From: Myroides sp. JBRI-B21084
GTDB lineage: Bacteria > Bacteroidota > Bacteroidia > Flavobacteriales > Flavobacteriaceae
Assembly: GCF_030545015.1 (NCBI RefSeq)
Contig: NZ_CP120653.1
Coordinates: 124,001 to 188,000, forward strand
Length of the DNA stretch: 64,000 nt
Direction of reading: 5' to 3'
Below the pieces are notes generated by a model. It saw nothing but the letters and a program-made list of their open reading frames with translations. It made no database searches and was not told where the DNA came from. Positions 1 through 8,270 of this stretch are shown here, piece by piece. Within the stretch, counting starts at the first letter, position 1, and each line of letters begins with the position of its first letter. The position numbers and the translations under genes are program-made.

Positions 1-201
1 ATGTGTTTCTTTTCGGTTATGTGTTTCTATATAACCAATTTTAACATCAATACCACTTTTGAGTAGTGAATGTGCTTCTTGAAGCATACGATAGGATTTT
101 CCCACTCCAGCACTCATTCCTATATATACTTTAAATTTTCCTCGTCTGGATTTTTTAATCAATTCTAAAAATTGTTCTGCAGATTTTTTTTGCTCTTCCA
201 T
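1..201 (-). CDS. kdpD: KdpD sensor histidine kinase, N-terminal fragment (runs off the left edge)
   Basis: Sixty-seven codons are present, beginning at the ATG at 201, and the gene continues beyond base 1. The peptide starts MEEQKKSAEQFLELI and contains GMSAGVGKSYRML, the Walker-A-like signature of the KdpD N-terminal domain. In the family this cytoplasmic domain precedes a USP-like domain, four membrane helices and a histidine kinase, all outside the window. KdpD senses K+ limitation and turgor. It lies last in the kdp gene string. Its partner here is probably the NtrC-type regulator at 6878-8218, because no OmpR-type KdpE is seen; that pairing is inference. Confidence 0.88.
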   Translation of the reverse strand, partial: MEEQKKSAEQFLELIKKSRRGKFKVYIGMSAGVGKSYRMLQEAHSLLKSGIDVKIGYIETHNRKETH

Positions 202-270
202 AGTTGATTATACCATAAAAGTACCTAAAAATTAATTTAGGTACTTATTTAATTTTATTTTAAAAAAATA

Positions 271-1362
271 TTAAAACGAAACGGCTAAAGCTGTCACTGC
301 AATAAAACTGTTTTGAGCAGTTGTTTCATTTTGATTTAAGAAGATAGCATCTTTACTATTCAGATTTTTTATTTCAGTACGCCAAACTAAATTAGGCAAA
401 ATTTTGTAATCTGAGTTTAGAGAGAATCCAAAAGTTTTAAAGCCATTTTCTGTATCAGTAGCAATAATTACACCTGCTTTATCTTGATAATATTCACCTC
501 TAGCAGAAAAACTTAATTTGTCAGACACATTGTACTTAGCAATCAGAACAGGAGCATACCAAGTATTGTAATCACTACTTCCTTTTGTTTTCTGTTGAGC
601 TCCAATATCAAACCCAGCAATTAAAGCAAAGTTGTCGTTACATTCAAATTGACCATATAAATTATGAAAATAGCGCATCAAACGATTTGCATCTGGCTGA
701 TCATTGCCAATAAATGAGCTACTGTTTAACGTAACTTTATCAGATGGTTTATACGTAAGTTGATGCCCAAAAGCAGGGGTTGTATTACCATCAATTCTTT
801 GTATTCTTTGCCAACCATTTAAAACTAAAAATGCCATACTCCATTTTTCATTTGTTGTACTGTATGATAATTTTGCACCAGTTTCAAAATAAGGAGAATT
901 ATCGGCTAACATACTTCTGGTAAGGGTAAAACAATCTGCACCAATAGCACTTTCAAAACCAATATGCGAAGGCATGATTCCTGCATCTAGCCAAAGGTTG
1001 TGTTTTTGAGAAAGTTTTACACCTACATTAGCTTCAAAAATATTTTTTAGGACTCCTTCTTCTGCTGCATAATTTGCATTCATATAAGAACCAACACCAA
1101 AGGCAAGATTAGCTCTAAGCTTATCTTTCTCATAGTTTGCTTTAATTAAACCCAAATTTAAACTCACTTCATTATTTCTATTATGGCTGTAAACAAAATT
1201 TGGGCGTGTATTATTTAGTGGGCGATTTGCATCGTATTGGTAATATACTTCAGCATAACCACTTATTGTTAACGGTTTTTTTGTTTCTGTAACTTCTTCT
1301 TGTGCAGTTACATTTATGATGCTTCCAATTGCTAAAATTGAAGCTGTAAAAATTTTTTTCAT
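271..1362 (-). CDS. Outer-membrane beta-barrel porin of the OmpL-like (bbp2) type in the kdp operon
   Basis: The 363-residue protein has a signal peptide (MKKIFTASILAIGSIINVTAQ) followed by alternating amphipathic strands. It ends in an aromatic residue (ALAVSF), typical of outer-membrane barrels. The segment GYAEVYYQYD near the N terminus and the overall pattern fit the putative beta-barrel porin-2 family. It lies 28 bp downstream of kdpC and just before kdpD, so it is probably cotranscribed. A plausible role is letting K+ cross the outer membrane when Kdp is induced. The barrel call rests on sequence pattern, the K+ role on context only. Confidence 0.7.
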   Translation of the reverse strand: MKKIFTASILAIGSIINVTAQEEVTETKKPLTISGYAEVYYQYDANRPLNNTRPNFVYSHNRNNEVSLNLGLIKANYEKDKLRANLAFGVGSYMNANYAAEEGVLKNIFEANVGVKLSQKHNLWLDAGIMPSHIGFESAIGADCFTLTRSMLADNSPYFETGAKLSYSTTNEKWSMAFLVLNGWQRIQRIDGNTTPAFGHQLTYKPSDKVTLNSSSFIGNDQPDANRLMRYFHNLYGQFECNDNFALIAGFDIGAQQKTKGSSDYNTWYAPVLIAKYNVSDKLSFSARGEYYQDKAGVIIATDTENGFKTFGFSLNSDYKILPNLVWRTEIKNLNSKDAIFLNQNETTAQNSFIAVTALAVSF

Positions 1363-1390
1363 TTTGTTTTTATAAAATTTAAAGGTTTAT

Positions 1391-1951
1391 TTATTTTAAA
1401 TTGTTTAATGCAATATTGAGTTTTAATACATTAATTTTTTCTGTTCCAAATAATCCGAAAAGAGGCTTTTCTATATTTTTTTCAACTAATTCGTTTAATC
1501 GTTCTTCCTCAATATTACGTACTTTGGCAATTCTTTTAATTTGGATTCTTGCCGCTTGCACAGAAATATGAGGGTCTAAACCACTACCGCTGGCAGTAAC
1601 TATGTCAGAGGGAATGTCTGCTTTATCAATATCTGGATTATGTTTTAGAAAATGTTGAATACGCTCTTCTACTTCTTTTAAATAATCTGGGTTAGTAGGA
1701 CCAAGGTTGCTTCCTCCAGAACCTGCAGCATCATAATCTACAGCTGATGGTCGAGACCAAAAATAGTTGTCTTGTGTGAAACTTTGTGCCACATTAACAT
1801 GATATGTCTTGCCATTGTCTGAAATTGTGAATCCTTTTCCATTTCCAGGAGCCAATTGAGCAACTGCCCAAACGGCAAGGATGTAAATACCACAAAAGAA
1901 AACCAAACAAACCAGAGTTAATCGAATTGCTGGGATAATATTTTTTTTCAT
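1391..1951 (-). CDS. kdpC: KdpC, potassium-transporting ATPase subunit C
   Basis: This 186-residue inner-membrane protein has one N-terminal helix (about residues 10-32) and a periplasmic domain. Family hallmarks are visible: NYFWSRPSAVDYDAAGSGGSNLGPTNPDYLKEV and, further on, SGSGLDPHISVQAARIQIKRIA. KdpC stabilises the KdpFABC complex and raises its apparent ATP affinity. The length is close to that of E. coli KdpC (190). It begins 11 bp after the stop of kdpB, in operon order. Confidence 0.97.
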   Translation of the reverse strand: MKKNIIPAIRLTLVCLVFFCGIYILAVWAVAQLAPGNGKGFTISDNGKTYHVNVAQSFTQDNYFWSRPSAVDYDAAGSGGSNLGPTNPDYLKEVEERIQHFLKHNPDIDKADIPSDIVTASGSGLDPHISVQAARIQIKRIAKVRNIEEERLNELVEKNIEKPLFGLFGTEKINVLKLNIALNNLK

Positions 1952-1962
1952 TGTTTTAAATT

Positions 1963-3999
1963 TTAAATGAATAATGTAACGATAAGGTCAATTAGTTTGA
2001 TACCAATAAACGGAACTAACACACCTCCAAAACCGTAAATGAATAAATTTCTTCTCAATAATGCGCTAGCACCAATTGGTTTATAAGCAACCCCTTTTAA
2101 TGCTAAAGGAATTAGTAATGGGATAACAATGGCATTAAAAATAACTGCTGATAATATAGCGCTTTCAGGACTATGAAGATTCATAATATTTAATCCTTGA
2201 AGAGCGGGAATTGCTGTAATAAACAAAGCAGGAATGATAGCAAAGTATTTCGCAACGTCATTTGCAATGCTAAATGTTGTTAAAGTTCCTCTTGTCATTA
2301 ATAACTGCTTTCCAATTTCAACAACTTCAATAAGTTTTGTAGGATCATTGTCTAAATCAACCATATTTCCAGCTTCTTTTGCTGCTTGTGTTCCGCTATT
2401 CATTGCCACACCGACATCGGCTTGCGCTAGAGCTGGTGCATCATTGGTTCCATCACCCATCATGGCAACCAGTCTTCCTTCCGCTTGTTCTTTTTTGATG
2501 TAGTTCATTTTATCTTCGGGTTTAGCTTCTGCTATAAAATCATCAACACCTGCTTTTTCAGCAATAAATTTAGCAGTTAATGGGTTATCACCAGTTACCA
2601 TAACTGTTTTAATCCCCATTTTTCGTAAACGTTCAAATCGTTCTTGTATACCAGGCTTTATAATATCTTGTAATTCTATAACTCCTAAAACATTTTCGTT
2701 TTCCGAAACAACCAATGGCGTTCCGCCATTATTTGAAATATCTTTTACTTTTTCGTCAATTTCTTTAGGGAAAACATTTCCAGTCTTTTCTACAATATTT
2801 TTAATAGCATCTGTAGCCCCTTTTCTAATGCGTGTATTATCATAATTTATTCCTGAACTTCTAGTTTCGGCAGAGAATTTTACAAATGTTGGGTTTTGGG
2901 GACGAAAATTTAATGCACTTTCTCCAGCTAACTCAATGATGGATTTACCTTCAGGTGTATCGTCGCTTAAAGAACTTAAAACAGCCGATCTCATTAATTG
3001 TTTTTCATCTATACCATTAGCAGGATAAAAATGCGTTGCTTTTCTGTTACCAATAGTGATAGTTCCTGTTTTATCTAGTAATAAAACATCTATATCTCCA
3101 GCTGTTTCTACAGCTTTTCCACTTTTTGTAATTACATTAGCTCGCAACGCCCTGTCCATTCCAGCAATACCAATGGCAGAAAGTAACCCTCCAATAGTTG
3201 TAGGGATAAGACATACAAACAAGGCTATAAAAGAAGCAATGGTTATAGGTGCATTAGCATAATCTGCAAAGGGTTTTAAGGTAACAGTAACAATGATAAA
3301 GACTAAAGTAAAACCCGCTAGTAAAATAGTTAATGCAATTTCATTAGGAGTTTTTTGTCGTGAAGCTCCTTCTACTAAAGCAATCATTTTATCTAAAAAA
3401 CTTTCTCCAGGTTCGGTAGTAACTCTTACTTGGATTCTATCGGATAAAACTTTTGTACCTCCAGTTACTGAACTTTTATCTCCACCAGCTTCTCTAATAA
3501 CAGGAGCAGATTCACCCGTTATAGCACTTTCATCAATTGTTGCAAGCCCTTCAACTATCTCCCCATCAGCAGGGATTATATCACCTGTTTCACAAAAAAA
3601 CAAATCGCCTTTTTTCAATTCAGATGAAGATACTAATTGTATTTCATTTGAATACACTTTACCAATTTCGGCTATTTTTTTCGCAGGAGTTTCTTCTCTT
3701 GTTTTACGTAAACTATCAGCCTGTGCTTTTCCTCGTGCTTCTGCAATTGCTTCTGCAAAATTTGCAAAAAGTAAAGTAAGAAGTAGTATAAGGAAAACTG
3801 TAAAATTATACCCAAAACTTCCTTGAGATGTTTCTCCAGTTAAAGTCCATAAGGAAACCAACAGCATTATAAATGTTCCAATCTCTACCGTAAACATAAT
3901 AGGATTTAGAAACATTATTTTAGGATTCAATTTCACAAAAGATTGTTTCAACGCTTGTTGTATCATATCTTTTTGAAACAATGATTGATTTTTATTCAT
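1963..3999 (-). CDS. kdpB: KdpB, P-type ATPase subunit of the Kdp K+ pump
   Basis: The 678-residue protein couples ATP hydrolysis to K+ import through KdpA. The phosphorylated Asp lies in DKTGT (Asp about residue 309), and the actuator motif TGES is at about 161-164. [42 protein letters not shown] marks the hinge typical of KdpB. Several N- and C-terminal membrane helices are evident. The length matches the family (about 680). It sits 19 bp after kdpA and 11 bp before kdpC. In E. coli the Ser of TGES is an inhibitory phosphorylation site, and it is conserved here. Confidence 0.98.
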   Translation of the reverse strand: MNKNQSLFQKDMIQQALKQSFVKLNPKIMFLNPIMFTVEIGTFIMLLVSLWTLTGETSQGSFGYNFTVFLILLLTLLFANFAEAIAEARGKAQADSLRKTREETPAKKIAEIGKVYSNEIQLVSSSELKKGDLFFCETGDIIPADGEIVEGLATIDESAITGESAPVIREAGGDKSSVTGGTKVLSDRIQVRVTTEPGESFLDKMIALVEGASRQKTPNEIALTILLAGFTLVFIIVTVTLKPFADYANAPITIASFIALFVCLIPTTIGGLLSAIGIAGMDRALRANVITKSGKAVETAGDIDVLLLDKTGTITIGNRKATHFYPANGIDEKQLMRSAVLSSLSDDTPEGKSIIELAGESALNFRPQNPTFVKFSAETRSSGINYDNTRIRKGATDAIKNIVEKTGNVFPKEIDEKVKDISNNGGTPLVVSENENVLGVIELQDIIKPGIQERFERLRKMGIKTVMVTGDNPLTAKFIAEKAGVDDFIAEAKPEDKMNYIKKEQAEGRLVAMMGDGTNDAPALAQADVGVAMNSGTQAAKEAGNMVDLDNDPTKLIEVVEIGKQLLMTRGTLTTFSIANDVAKYFAIIPALFITAIPALQGLNIMNLHSPESAILSAVIFNAIVIPLLIPLALKGVAYKPIGASALLRRNLFIYGFGGVLVPFIGIKLIDLIVTLFI

Positions 4000-4018
4000 T
4001 TCTAATTAGATTATTTAG

Positions 4019-5719
4019 TTATTTCATTGAAAAATATTCAGCAATAGGACCTAAAGTTAGAGCTGGAAAGAAAGATAAAGCCGCTACAATTGTTATGATA
4101 GCAAATGTTATTAATCCAAATGTGAACGTATCTGTTTTTAATGTCCCTGCACTCTCTGGAATATATTTTTTTTGAGCCAACATACCAGCAATGACTACTG
4201 GGCCTATAATAGGAAGGTATCTACAAATAAACATTGTTATACCACACATAATATTCCAGAAAGGAGTATTGTCGCCTAGTCCTTCAAAACCACTACCATT
4301 GTTTCCAGCTGAGGAGCACATTTCATAAAGCATTTCACTAAAGCCATGGTATCCAGGATTATTTAGCCAACCGGCATAAGCTTCGGGATTTCCAGCATAT
4401 AAATGACTTGCTATTGCAGTTCCGCCTAATATCATTAATGGATGTAAAAGAGCTATAATCATAGCAATTTTCATTTCTTTAGCTTCAATTTTTTTACCAA
4501 GAAATTCAGGTGTTCTACCTACCATTAATCCACTTATGAAAACTGCCAATATTATGAAAATATAAAAGTTCAAAAATCCAACACCTACGCCTCCATAAAA
4601 ACTGTTAATCATCATTCCTAGCATGGTGAACATTCCTGAAAGCGGTGTTAAGCTATCATGCATGGCATTAACAGAGCCATTACTAGTTACTGTAGTATTT
4701 ACCGCCCAGTAGGCTGATGCTGCTGGACCAAAGCGAACTTCTTTCCCTTCCATGCTTCCTAGCGGTTGTTGGATACCCATAGTTTCAATAGCTGGATTTC
4801 CCTGCATTTCATAGAAAACAGTTGGTATAACTAAAGATAAAAAGCCAATGGTCATTACACCGTAAATTACCCATGCTAGTTTTTTTCGTTTTAAAACATA
4901 TCCTAAAGCAAATACCATAGCAATTGGTATTAGAAAAATAAAAACAGTCTCTAAGATATTTGTAAAATAATTTGGATTTTCCATTGGGTTAGTGGAATTG
5001 GGCCCATAAAAACCACCTCCATTAGTACCTAATTGTTTTATAGAAATAAAAGCGGCGGCAGGACCTCTACTAATATTTTGTTCAGCCCCTTCCAATGTTG
5101 TAATGGTATCTTTTCCTTCAAACGTCATTGGGGTTCCGTTAAATACTAATAATATCGCTCCTATAAATGCAATAGGAAATAAAATACGAGTACTTGTACG
5201 AACAAAATAGCTATAAAAGTTACCTAAAGTTGTTGTTGTTCTTTCTTTCATTGCATTGAAAACAACGGCGCAAATAGCGATACCTGTTGCAGCACTTATA
5301 AATTGCCATAACATTAAAATTAATTGTCCTAAATAAGATAAGCCTGTTTCACCAGAATAATGTTGTAAGTTGGTGTTTGAAACAAAACTTGTTGCAGTAT
5401 TAAAAGCCAAGTCAGGACTCATTGATGGATTTTGGTCTGGGTTTAATGGTAGCCAACTCATATTAGTTAATACTAACATTGAAACGATAAACCAAACGGC
5501 ATTCACTGTCAACAAAGCTACTAAATGCTGTTTCCAGTTCATTTCTTTTTCTGGATTAATACCACTTAATTTAAAGAACAAGTTGTCTAGTGGATTAAAA
5601 ATTTTATCAAGCCAAGTGTTTTCATAATTAAAAACCTTGCCTATATATCTTCCCAATGGTATAGCTAATAATACCACAATTATATACATAAGTATAATTC
5701 CTAAAATTTCTGTATTCAT
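4019..5719 (-). CDS. kdpA: KdpA, K+-binding channel-like subunit
   Basis: The 566-residue integral membrane protein selects and translocates K+ in the KdpFABC complex. Selectivity-filter-like loops are visible: NTATSFVSNTNLQHYSGE, KQLGTNGGGFYGPNSTNPMENPN and SSAGNNGSGFEGLGDNTPFWN. These correspond to repeats of the SKT-family pore. The length agrees with the family (about 557-570). The start codon at 5719 lies five bases downstream of the end of a 34-codon ORF, so that ORF is the immediate upstream neighbour. Confidence 0.98.
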   Translation of the reverse strand: MNTEILGIILMYIIVVLLAIPLGRYIGKVFNYENTWLDKIFNPLDNLFFKLSGINPEKEMNWKQHLVALLTVNAVWFIVSMLVLTNMSWLPLNPDQNPSMSPDLAFNTATSFVSNTNLQHYSGETGLSYLGQLILMLWQFISAATGIAICAVVFNAMKERTTTTLGNFYSYFVRTSTRILFPIAFIGAILLVFNGTPMTFEGKDTITTLEGAEQNISRGPAAAFISIKQLGTNGGGFYGPNSTNPMENPNYFTNILETVFIFLIPIAMVFALGYVLKRKKLAWVIYGVMTIGFLSLVIPTVFYEMQGNPAIETMGIQQPLGSMEGKEVRFGPAASAYWAVNTTVTSNGSVNAMHDSLTPLSGMFTMLGMMINSFYGGVGVGFLNFYIFIILAVFISGLMVGRTPEFLGKKIEAKEMKIAMIIALLHPLMILGGTAIASHLYAGNPEAYAGWLNNPGYHGFSEMLYEMCSSAGNNGSGFEGLGDNTPFWNIMCGITMFICRYLPIIGPVVIAGMLAQKKYIPESAGTLKTDTFTFGLITFAIITIVAALSFFPALTLGPIAEYFSMK

Positions 5720-5724
5720 ATTTT

Positions 5725-5829
5725 TTAATTAAATATTAGTATAAATAAGTAACCTAATAGTTTGATGAAACCCAAAATGAAAAGGAAGATTACACCAATT
5801 TTTGCTACACTTTTTATATCGTTTTTCAT
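5725..5829 (-). CDS. 34-residue single-pass membrane peptide between kdpF and kdpA
   Basis: ATG at 5829 and TAA at 5725 enclose the peptide MKNDIKSVAKIGVIFLFILG plus a second hydrophobic stretch ending LFILIFN. A short basic N terminus is followed by about 24 hydrophobic residues. It fits neatly between kdpF (13 bp away) and kdpA (5 bp away), so expression with the operon is likely. It is not KdpF, which is recognisable separately at 5843-5920. I do not recognise the family. It could be an extra small subunit or assembly factor, or a chance ORF in an AT-rich gap; the spacing argues for a real gene. Confidence 0.5.
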   Translation of the reverse strand: MKNDIKSVAKIGVIFLFILGFIKLLGYLFILIFN

Positions 5830-5842
5830 CACTAACTATTAG

Positions 5843-5920
5843 TTAAAATTTTTCTGGTTTAAAGAGTACATAGCCTATATAGACAAAAGCTCCAATTGCT
5901 ACAATGAATAATGCTGTCAT
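5843..5920 (-). CDS. kdpF: KdpF, small stabilising subunit of the Kdp complex
   Basis: The 25-residue ORF begins MTALFIVAIGAFVYIGYVLF and ends KPEKF. The C-terminal pattern YVLFKPEKF and the single hydrophobic helix are diagnostic of KdpF, a lipid-like stabiliser of KdpABC in the inner membrane. The gene is too short for usual ORF cut-offs. It lies 3 bp after the stop of the upstream unknown gene and 13 bp before the 34-codon ORF. Confidence 0.93.
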   Translation of the reverse strand: MTALFIVAIGAFVYIGYVLFKPEKF

Positions 5921-5923
5921 GGT

Positions 5924-6298
5924 TTAATTTTCTAAAATTGTTTTTATATATCCTTTTTTTAATTCCGAAGGGAATAGATGAATGTATTTTTTCAAGATAA
6001 TTAGAGCTTCTTCTTCTGATAAAACTGTCAAAAACTCATTTTCTATAATATTACGTGTGTATTGATTGCCTCCTTGATATAAAAGGTTGATTATTTTGAT
6101 GATTTCACGAGCGTTTTCTATTTCTTCAGTTATGCCAGAATTAATTTTCGTTACACATAGATTTGCTGTTTTATTTAGTATGATACAATCTGCAATATTG
6201 TTATCATACTTTTGTATCTCCTGTAACCATTTTTGTGATTCTGGGACCCATTGTTGAATTGAATTTAGAATTTTTGTTTTCATTTTAAATTTTTTCAA
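5924..6298 (-). CDS. DUF7674-like protein upstream of kdpF (second of a paralogous pair)
   Basis: The 124-residue cytoplasmic-type protein has no signal peptide; an alternative ATG five codons in (6283) would give 119 residues. The segment YQGGNQYTRNIIENEFL through PSELKKGYIKTILEN resembles the segment FKKGNDYSQSLIANKF through PICLKKEYHSQIY of the gene at 6395-6685, so the two are paralogues. The family assignment is from memory of the pattern and is tentative. Function is unknown. Position suggests a role in, or simple co-expression with, K+ uptake. Its start overlaps the preceding 27-codon ORF by 14 bp. Confidence 0.7.
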   Translation of the reverse strand: MKKFKMKTKILNSIQQWVPESQKWLQEIQKYDNNIADCIILNKTANLCVTKINSGITEEIENAREIIKIINLLYQGGNQYTRNIIENEFLTVLSEEEALIILKKYIHLFPSELKKGYIKTILEN

Positions 6299-6368
6299 AT
6301 AAATCGATAGACTTTAAAAAAAGTAAGAAACAGGCTATTCCTGTTGCGATTAAAATAACTGTGACCAT
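6285..6368 (-). CDS. 27-residue hydrophobic peptide in the kdp operon
   Basis: The peptide starts MVTVILIATGIACFLLFLKS and ends IDLFEKI: one hydrophobic helix followed by a charged tail, superficially like KdpF. A longer reading from 6476 would overlap the upstream gene by 82 bp and add a charged, non-conserved-looking extension, so I chose the internal ATG at 6368. That ATG lies 26 bp after the upstream stop. The ORF overlaps the next gene start by 14 bp, a sign of translational coupling. It is unrecognised. Confidence 0.5.
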   Translation of the reverse strand: MVTVILIATGIACFLLFLKSIDLFEKI

Positions 6369-6394
6369 TGTATTGAGCTTAAGTGTTTGTATAA

Positions 6395-6685
6395 TTAAAT
6401 TCCTGATGCGTAAATTTGTGAGTGGTATTCTTTTTTTAAGCAAATAGGTAACATTGTTAAATATGTTGATCCCCAACTGTAATTCATTTCTAATAATGAT
6501 GTTAAAGGATAAATGAATTTATTAGCGATTAATGATTGAGAATAATCATTTCCTTTTTTGAAAAGTTTCTCTACTTTTTTATAGAGTATTTTAACTTTTG
6601 AGTTTTCTCCGTCTTGAATGGATTGAAGTGTTTCTAGTGTAATTTTTTCAATCTCTTGTTCTGAAATATCTATTTTTTTTGACAT
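6395..6685 (-). CDS. DUF7674-like protein, first gene of the kdp transcription unit
   Basis: The 96-residue protein starts MSKKIDISEQEIEKITLETL, with no signal peptide. It shares the G-N-x-Y-(S/T)-x-x-x-I-x-x-x-F core and the later P-x-x-L-K-K-x-Y element with its neighbour at 5924-6298, but is shorter. It is the first gene after the sigma-54-like element at 6725-6740 and appears to lead the kdp operon. The function is unknown; an adaptor or regulatory role for Kdp is only a guess. Confidence 0.68.
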   Translation of the reverse strand: MSKKIDISEQEIEKITLETLQSIQDGENSKVKILYKKVEKLFKKGNDYSQSLIANKFIYPLTSLLEMNYSWGSTYLTMLPICLKKEYHSQIYASGI

Positions 6686-6724
6686 GTAAAATGGTATTTT
6701 ATTAATTTATTTTGATTTCCAAAA

Positions 6725-6740
6725 GACCAATGTTGTGCCA
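6725..6740 (-). promoter_or_regulatory. Possible sigma-54 (-24/-12) promoter of the kdp operon
   Basis: Read on the minus strand, 6740-6734 is TGGCACA, a perfect -24 element. The -12 region TTGG-T is imperfect against TTGCA. The element ends about 40 bp before the first start codon (6685), which suits a leader of roughly 30 nt. No good TAnnTTTG sigma-70-type element was found here. The neighbouring activator carries the GAFTGA motif that contacts sigma-54, which supports the call. Confidence 0.42.
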
Positions 6741-6807
6741 TAAAACAAAATACATATTTATGTTGCTGATTTTCAGAATATAACAATTTTTTACAATAGT
6801 TTTGTTT

Positions 6808-6835
6808 AAAAAAAAAGCCTATCAAAATGATAGGC
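6808..6835 (-). terminator. Rho-independent terminator after the NtrC-type regulator gene
   Basis: On the minus strand the hairpin GCCTATCA-TTT-TGATAGGC (6835-6817) is followed by nine T residues. It lies 42 bp past the stop codon of the response regulator. A second, partial copy of the same 15-mer lies at 6841-6855. Confidence 0.85.
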
Positions 6836-6877
6836 TCGTTATCAAAATGATAGGCATTTAAAAGTGTACTTTAAAAA

Positions 6878-8218
6878 TTAAGTAATTTTATATTCTTCTA
6901 ATTTTCTATAAAGGGTTGCAATACCAATTTCTAATAATCTAGCTGCTTCTGCTTTATTACCATTAGTATGGTTCATTACTTTTTGAATATGTAGTTTTTC
7001 TACACTAGCCATAGAAAATGCAGAAAGTGATTTTGTAAATGTGTTATTCGAAGATATTATATCTAAAGGAAGGGTGGAAGTATCTAGAATATTATTGTCA
7101 GAAAGAATAACACTTCTTTCAATAATATTTTTTAATTCTCTAATATTACCTTTCCAAACATTGTTTTCTAAAGCATTTATATAATCTTCAGATAGTTGTA
7201 TGTTTTGTTTGTTCATTTTTTGAGCAAAAAATGATGCAAAACTCGAAGCTAATATTTGTATATCTTTTTTACGTTCTTTTAAGGAAGGTAAATTTATTGT
7301 AAAAACAGACAATCTATAAAATAAATCACTTCGAAAGTTATGATTCAATATTTCTTCTTCTAGGTTTTTATTTGTTGCTGCAATAATACGAACATTAACT
7401 TTGACAGGCGTAGTATCTCCAACCTTTAAAAATTCGCCAGTTTCTAAAACTCTTAATAATTTTGCTTGTAATTCTAAAGCCATTTCTCCCAACTCATCAA
7501 GAAAAATGGTGCCATTATGTGCTTCTTCAAAAAGACCTTTAGTTTCTTTTACTGCTCCTGTAAATGCACCTGCTTTATGCCCAAAAAGTTCGCTTTCTAA
7601 TATTTCTTTAGTAAATGCAGAACAGTTTATTGCAACAAATTTTTTATTATTTCTGTTACTAGCTTGATGGATTGCTTGAGCAAAAACTTCCTTTCCTGTA
7701 CCTGTTTCTCCTAAAATTAAAACAGTAGTATCTGTTTTGGCTACTCGTTTTGCAAGTTCAATAGCATTGACTATTTGTTTTGATTTTCCTAAAATATTAT
7801 CAAAAGAATATTTTTCTCCAACCTGTTTTTCTAATTGATGTACTCTTTTTGCTAACTCTACTTTTTCAATAGCCTTATAAATTAAGGGTAAAATCTTGTT
7901 ATTATCGTCTCCCTTAGTGATATAATCAAAAGCTCCATTTTTAATAGCTTGCACTCCATCAGGGATATTGCCGTAAGCTGTAAGTAAAATTATTTCTAAA
8001 AGAGGATATTTCTCTTTGATATTTTTCGAAAGCTCAACTCCATTACCATCAGGTAGTTTTACATCACAAATAACGATATCAATTTCTGATTTTTCTAGTT
8101 TGCTAAATGCAGATTTACAATCATTTGCTTGAATAACTTCAAATCCTTCTAAACTAATAATTCTCGCTAGTAAAGTTCTAAGCTTTTCCTCGTCATCTAT
8201 TATTAAAATCTTTTTCAA
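6878..8218 (-). CDS. NtrC-family sigma-54-dependent response regulator
   Basis: The 446-residue protein has three domains. A receiver domain (residues 1-120) has acidic residues D8/D9, phospho-acceptor Asp at about 52 (VICDVKLPD) and Lys about 102. The AAA+ domain has Walker A GETGTGKE, the sigma-54 contact loop ELFGHKAGAFTGA, Walker B GTIFLDELGE and the arginine-finger region FRSDLFYRL. A Fis-type HTH is C-terminal (NGNKAEAARLLEIGIATLYRKLEEY). It should activate sigma-54 promoters when phosphorylated. Its place directly upstream of kdp, with kdpD in the same gene string, suggests it takes the part KdpE plays elsewhere. Confidence 0.93.
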   Translation of the reverse strand: MKKILIIDDEEKLRTLLARIISLEGFEVIQANDCKSAFSKLEKSEIDIVICDVKLPDGNGVELSKNIKEKYPLLEIILLTAYGNIPDGVQAIKNGAFDYITKGDDNNKILPLIYKAIEKVELAKRVHQLEKQVGEKYSFDNILGKSKQIVNAIELAKRVAKTDTTVLILGETGTGKEVFAQAIHQASNRNNKKFVAINCSAFTKEILESELFGHKAGAFTGAVKETKGLFEEAHNGTIFLDELGEMALELQAKLLRVLETGEFLKVGDTTPVKVNVRIIAATNKNLEEEILNHNFRSDLFYRLSVFTINLPSLKERKKDIQILASSFASFFAQKMNKQNIQLSEDYINALENNVWKGNIRELKNIIERSVILSDNNILDTSTLPLDIISSNNTFTKSLSAFSMASVEKLHIQKVMNHTNGNKAEAARLLEIGIATLYRKLEEYKIT

Positions 8219-8240
8219 AACCCAATTTATTTTTGTTAAA

Positions 8241-8248
8241 CAAAATTA
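8241..8248 (-). promoter_or_regulatory. -7 element (TAATTTTG) of the response-regulator gene
   Basis: The minus strand reads TAATTTTG, matching the Bacteroidota TAnnTTTG consensus, 22 bp before the start codon at 8218. No clear TTG -33 element lies at the usual 19-bp spacing. The site is in the short gap between the integrase stop and the regulator gene. Confidence 0.4.
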
Positions 8249-8270
8249 GTGTTTATATTATTAAAAAGCA

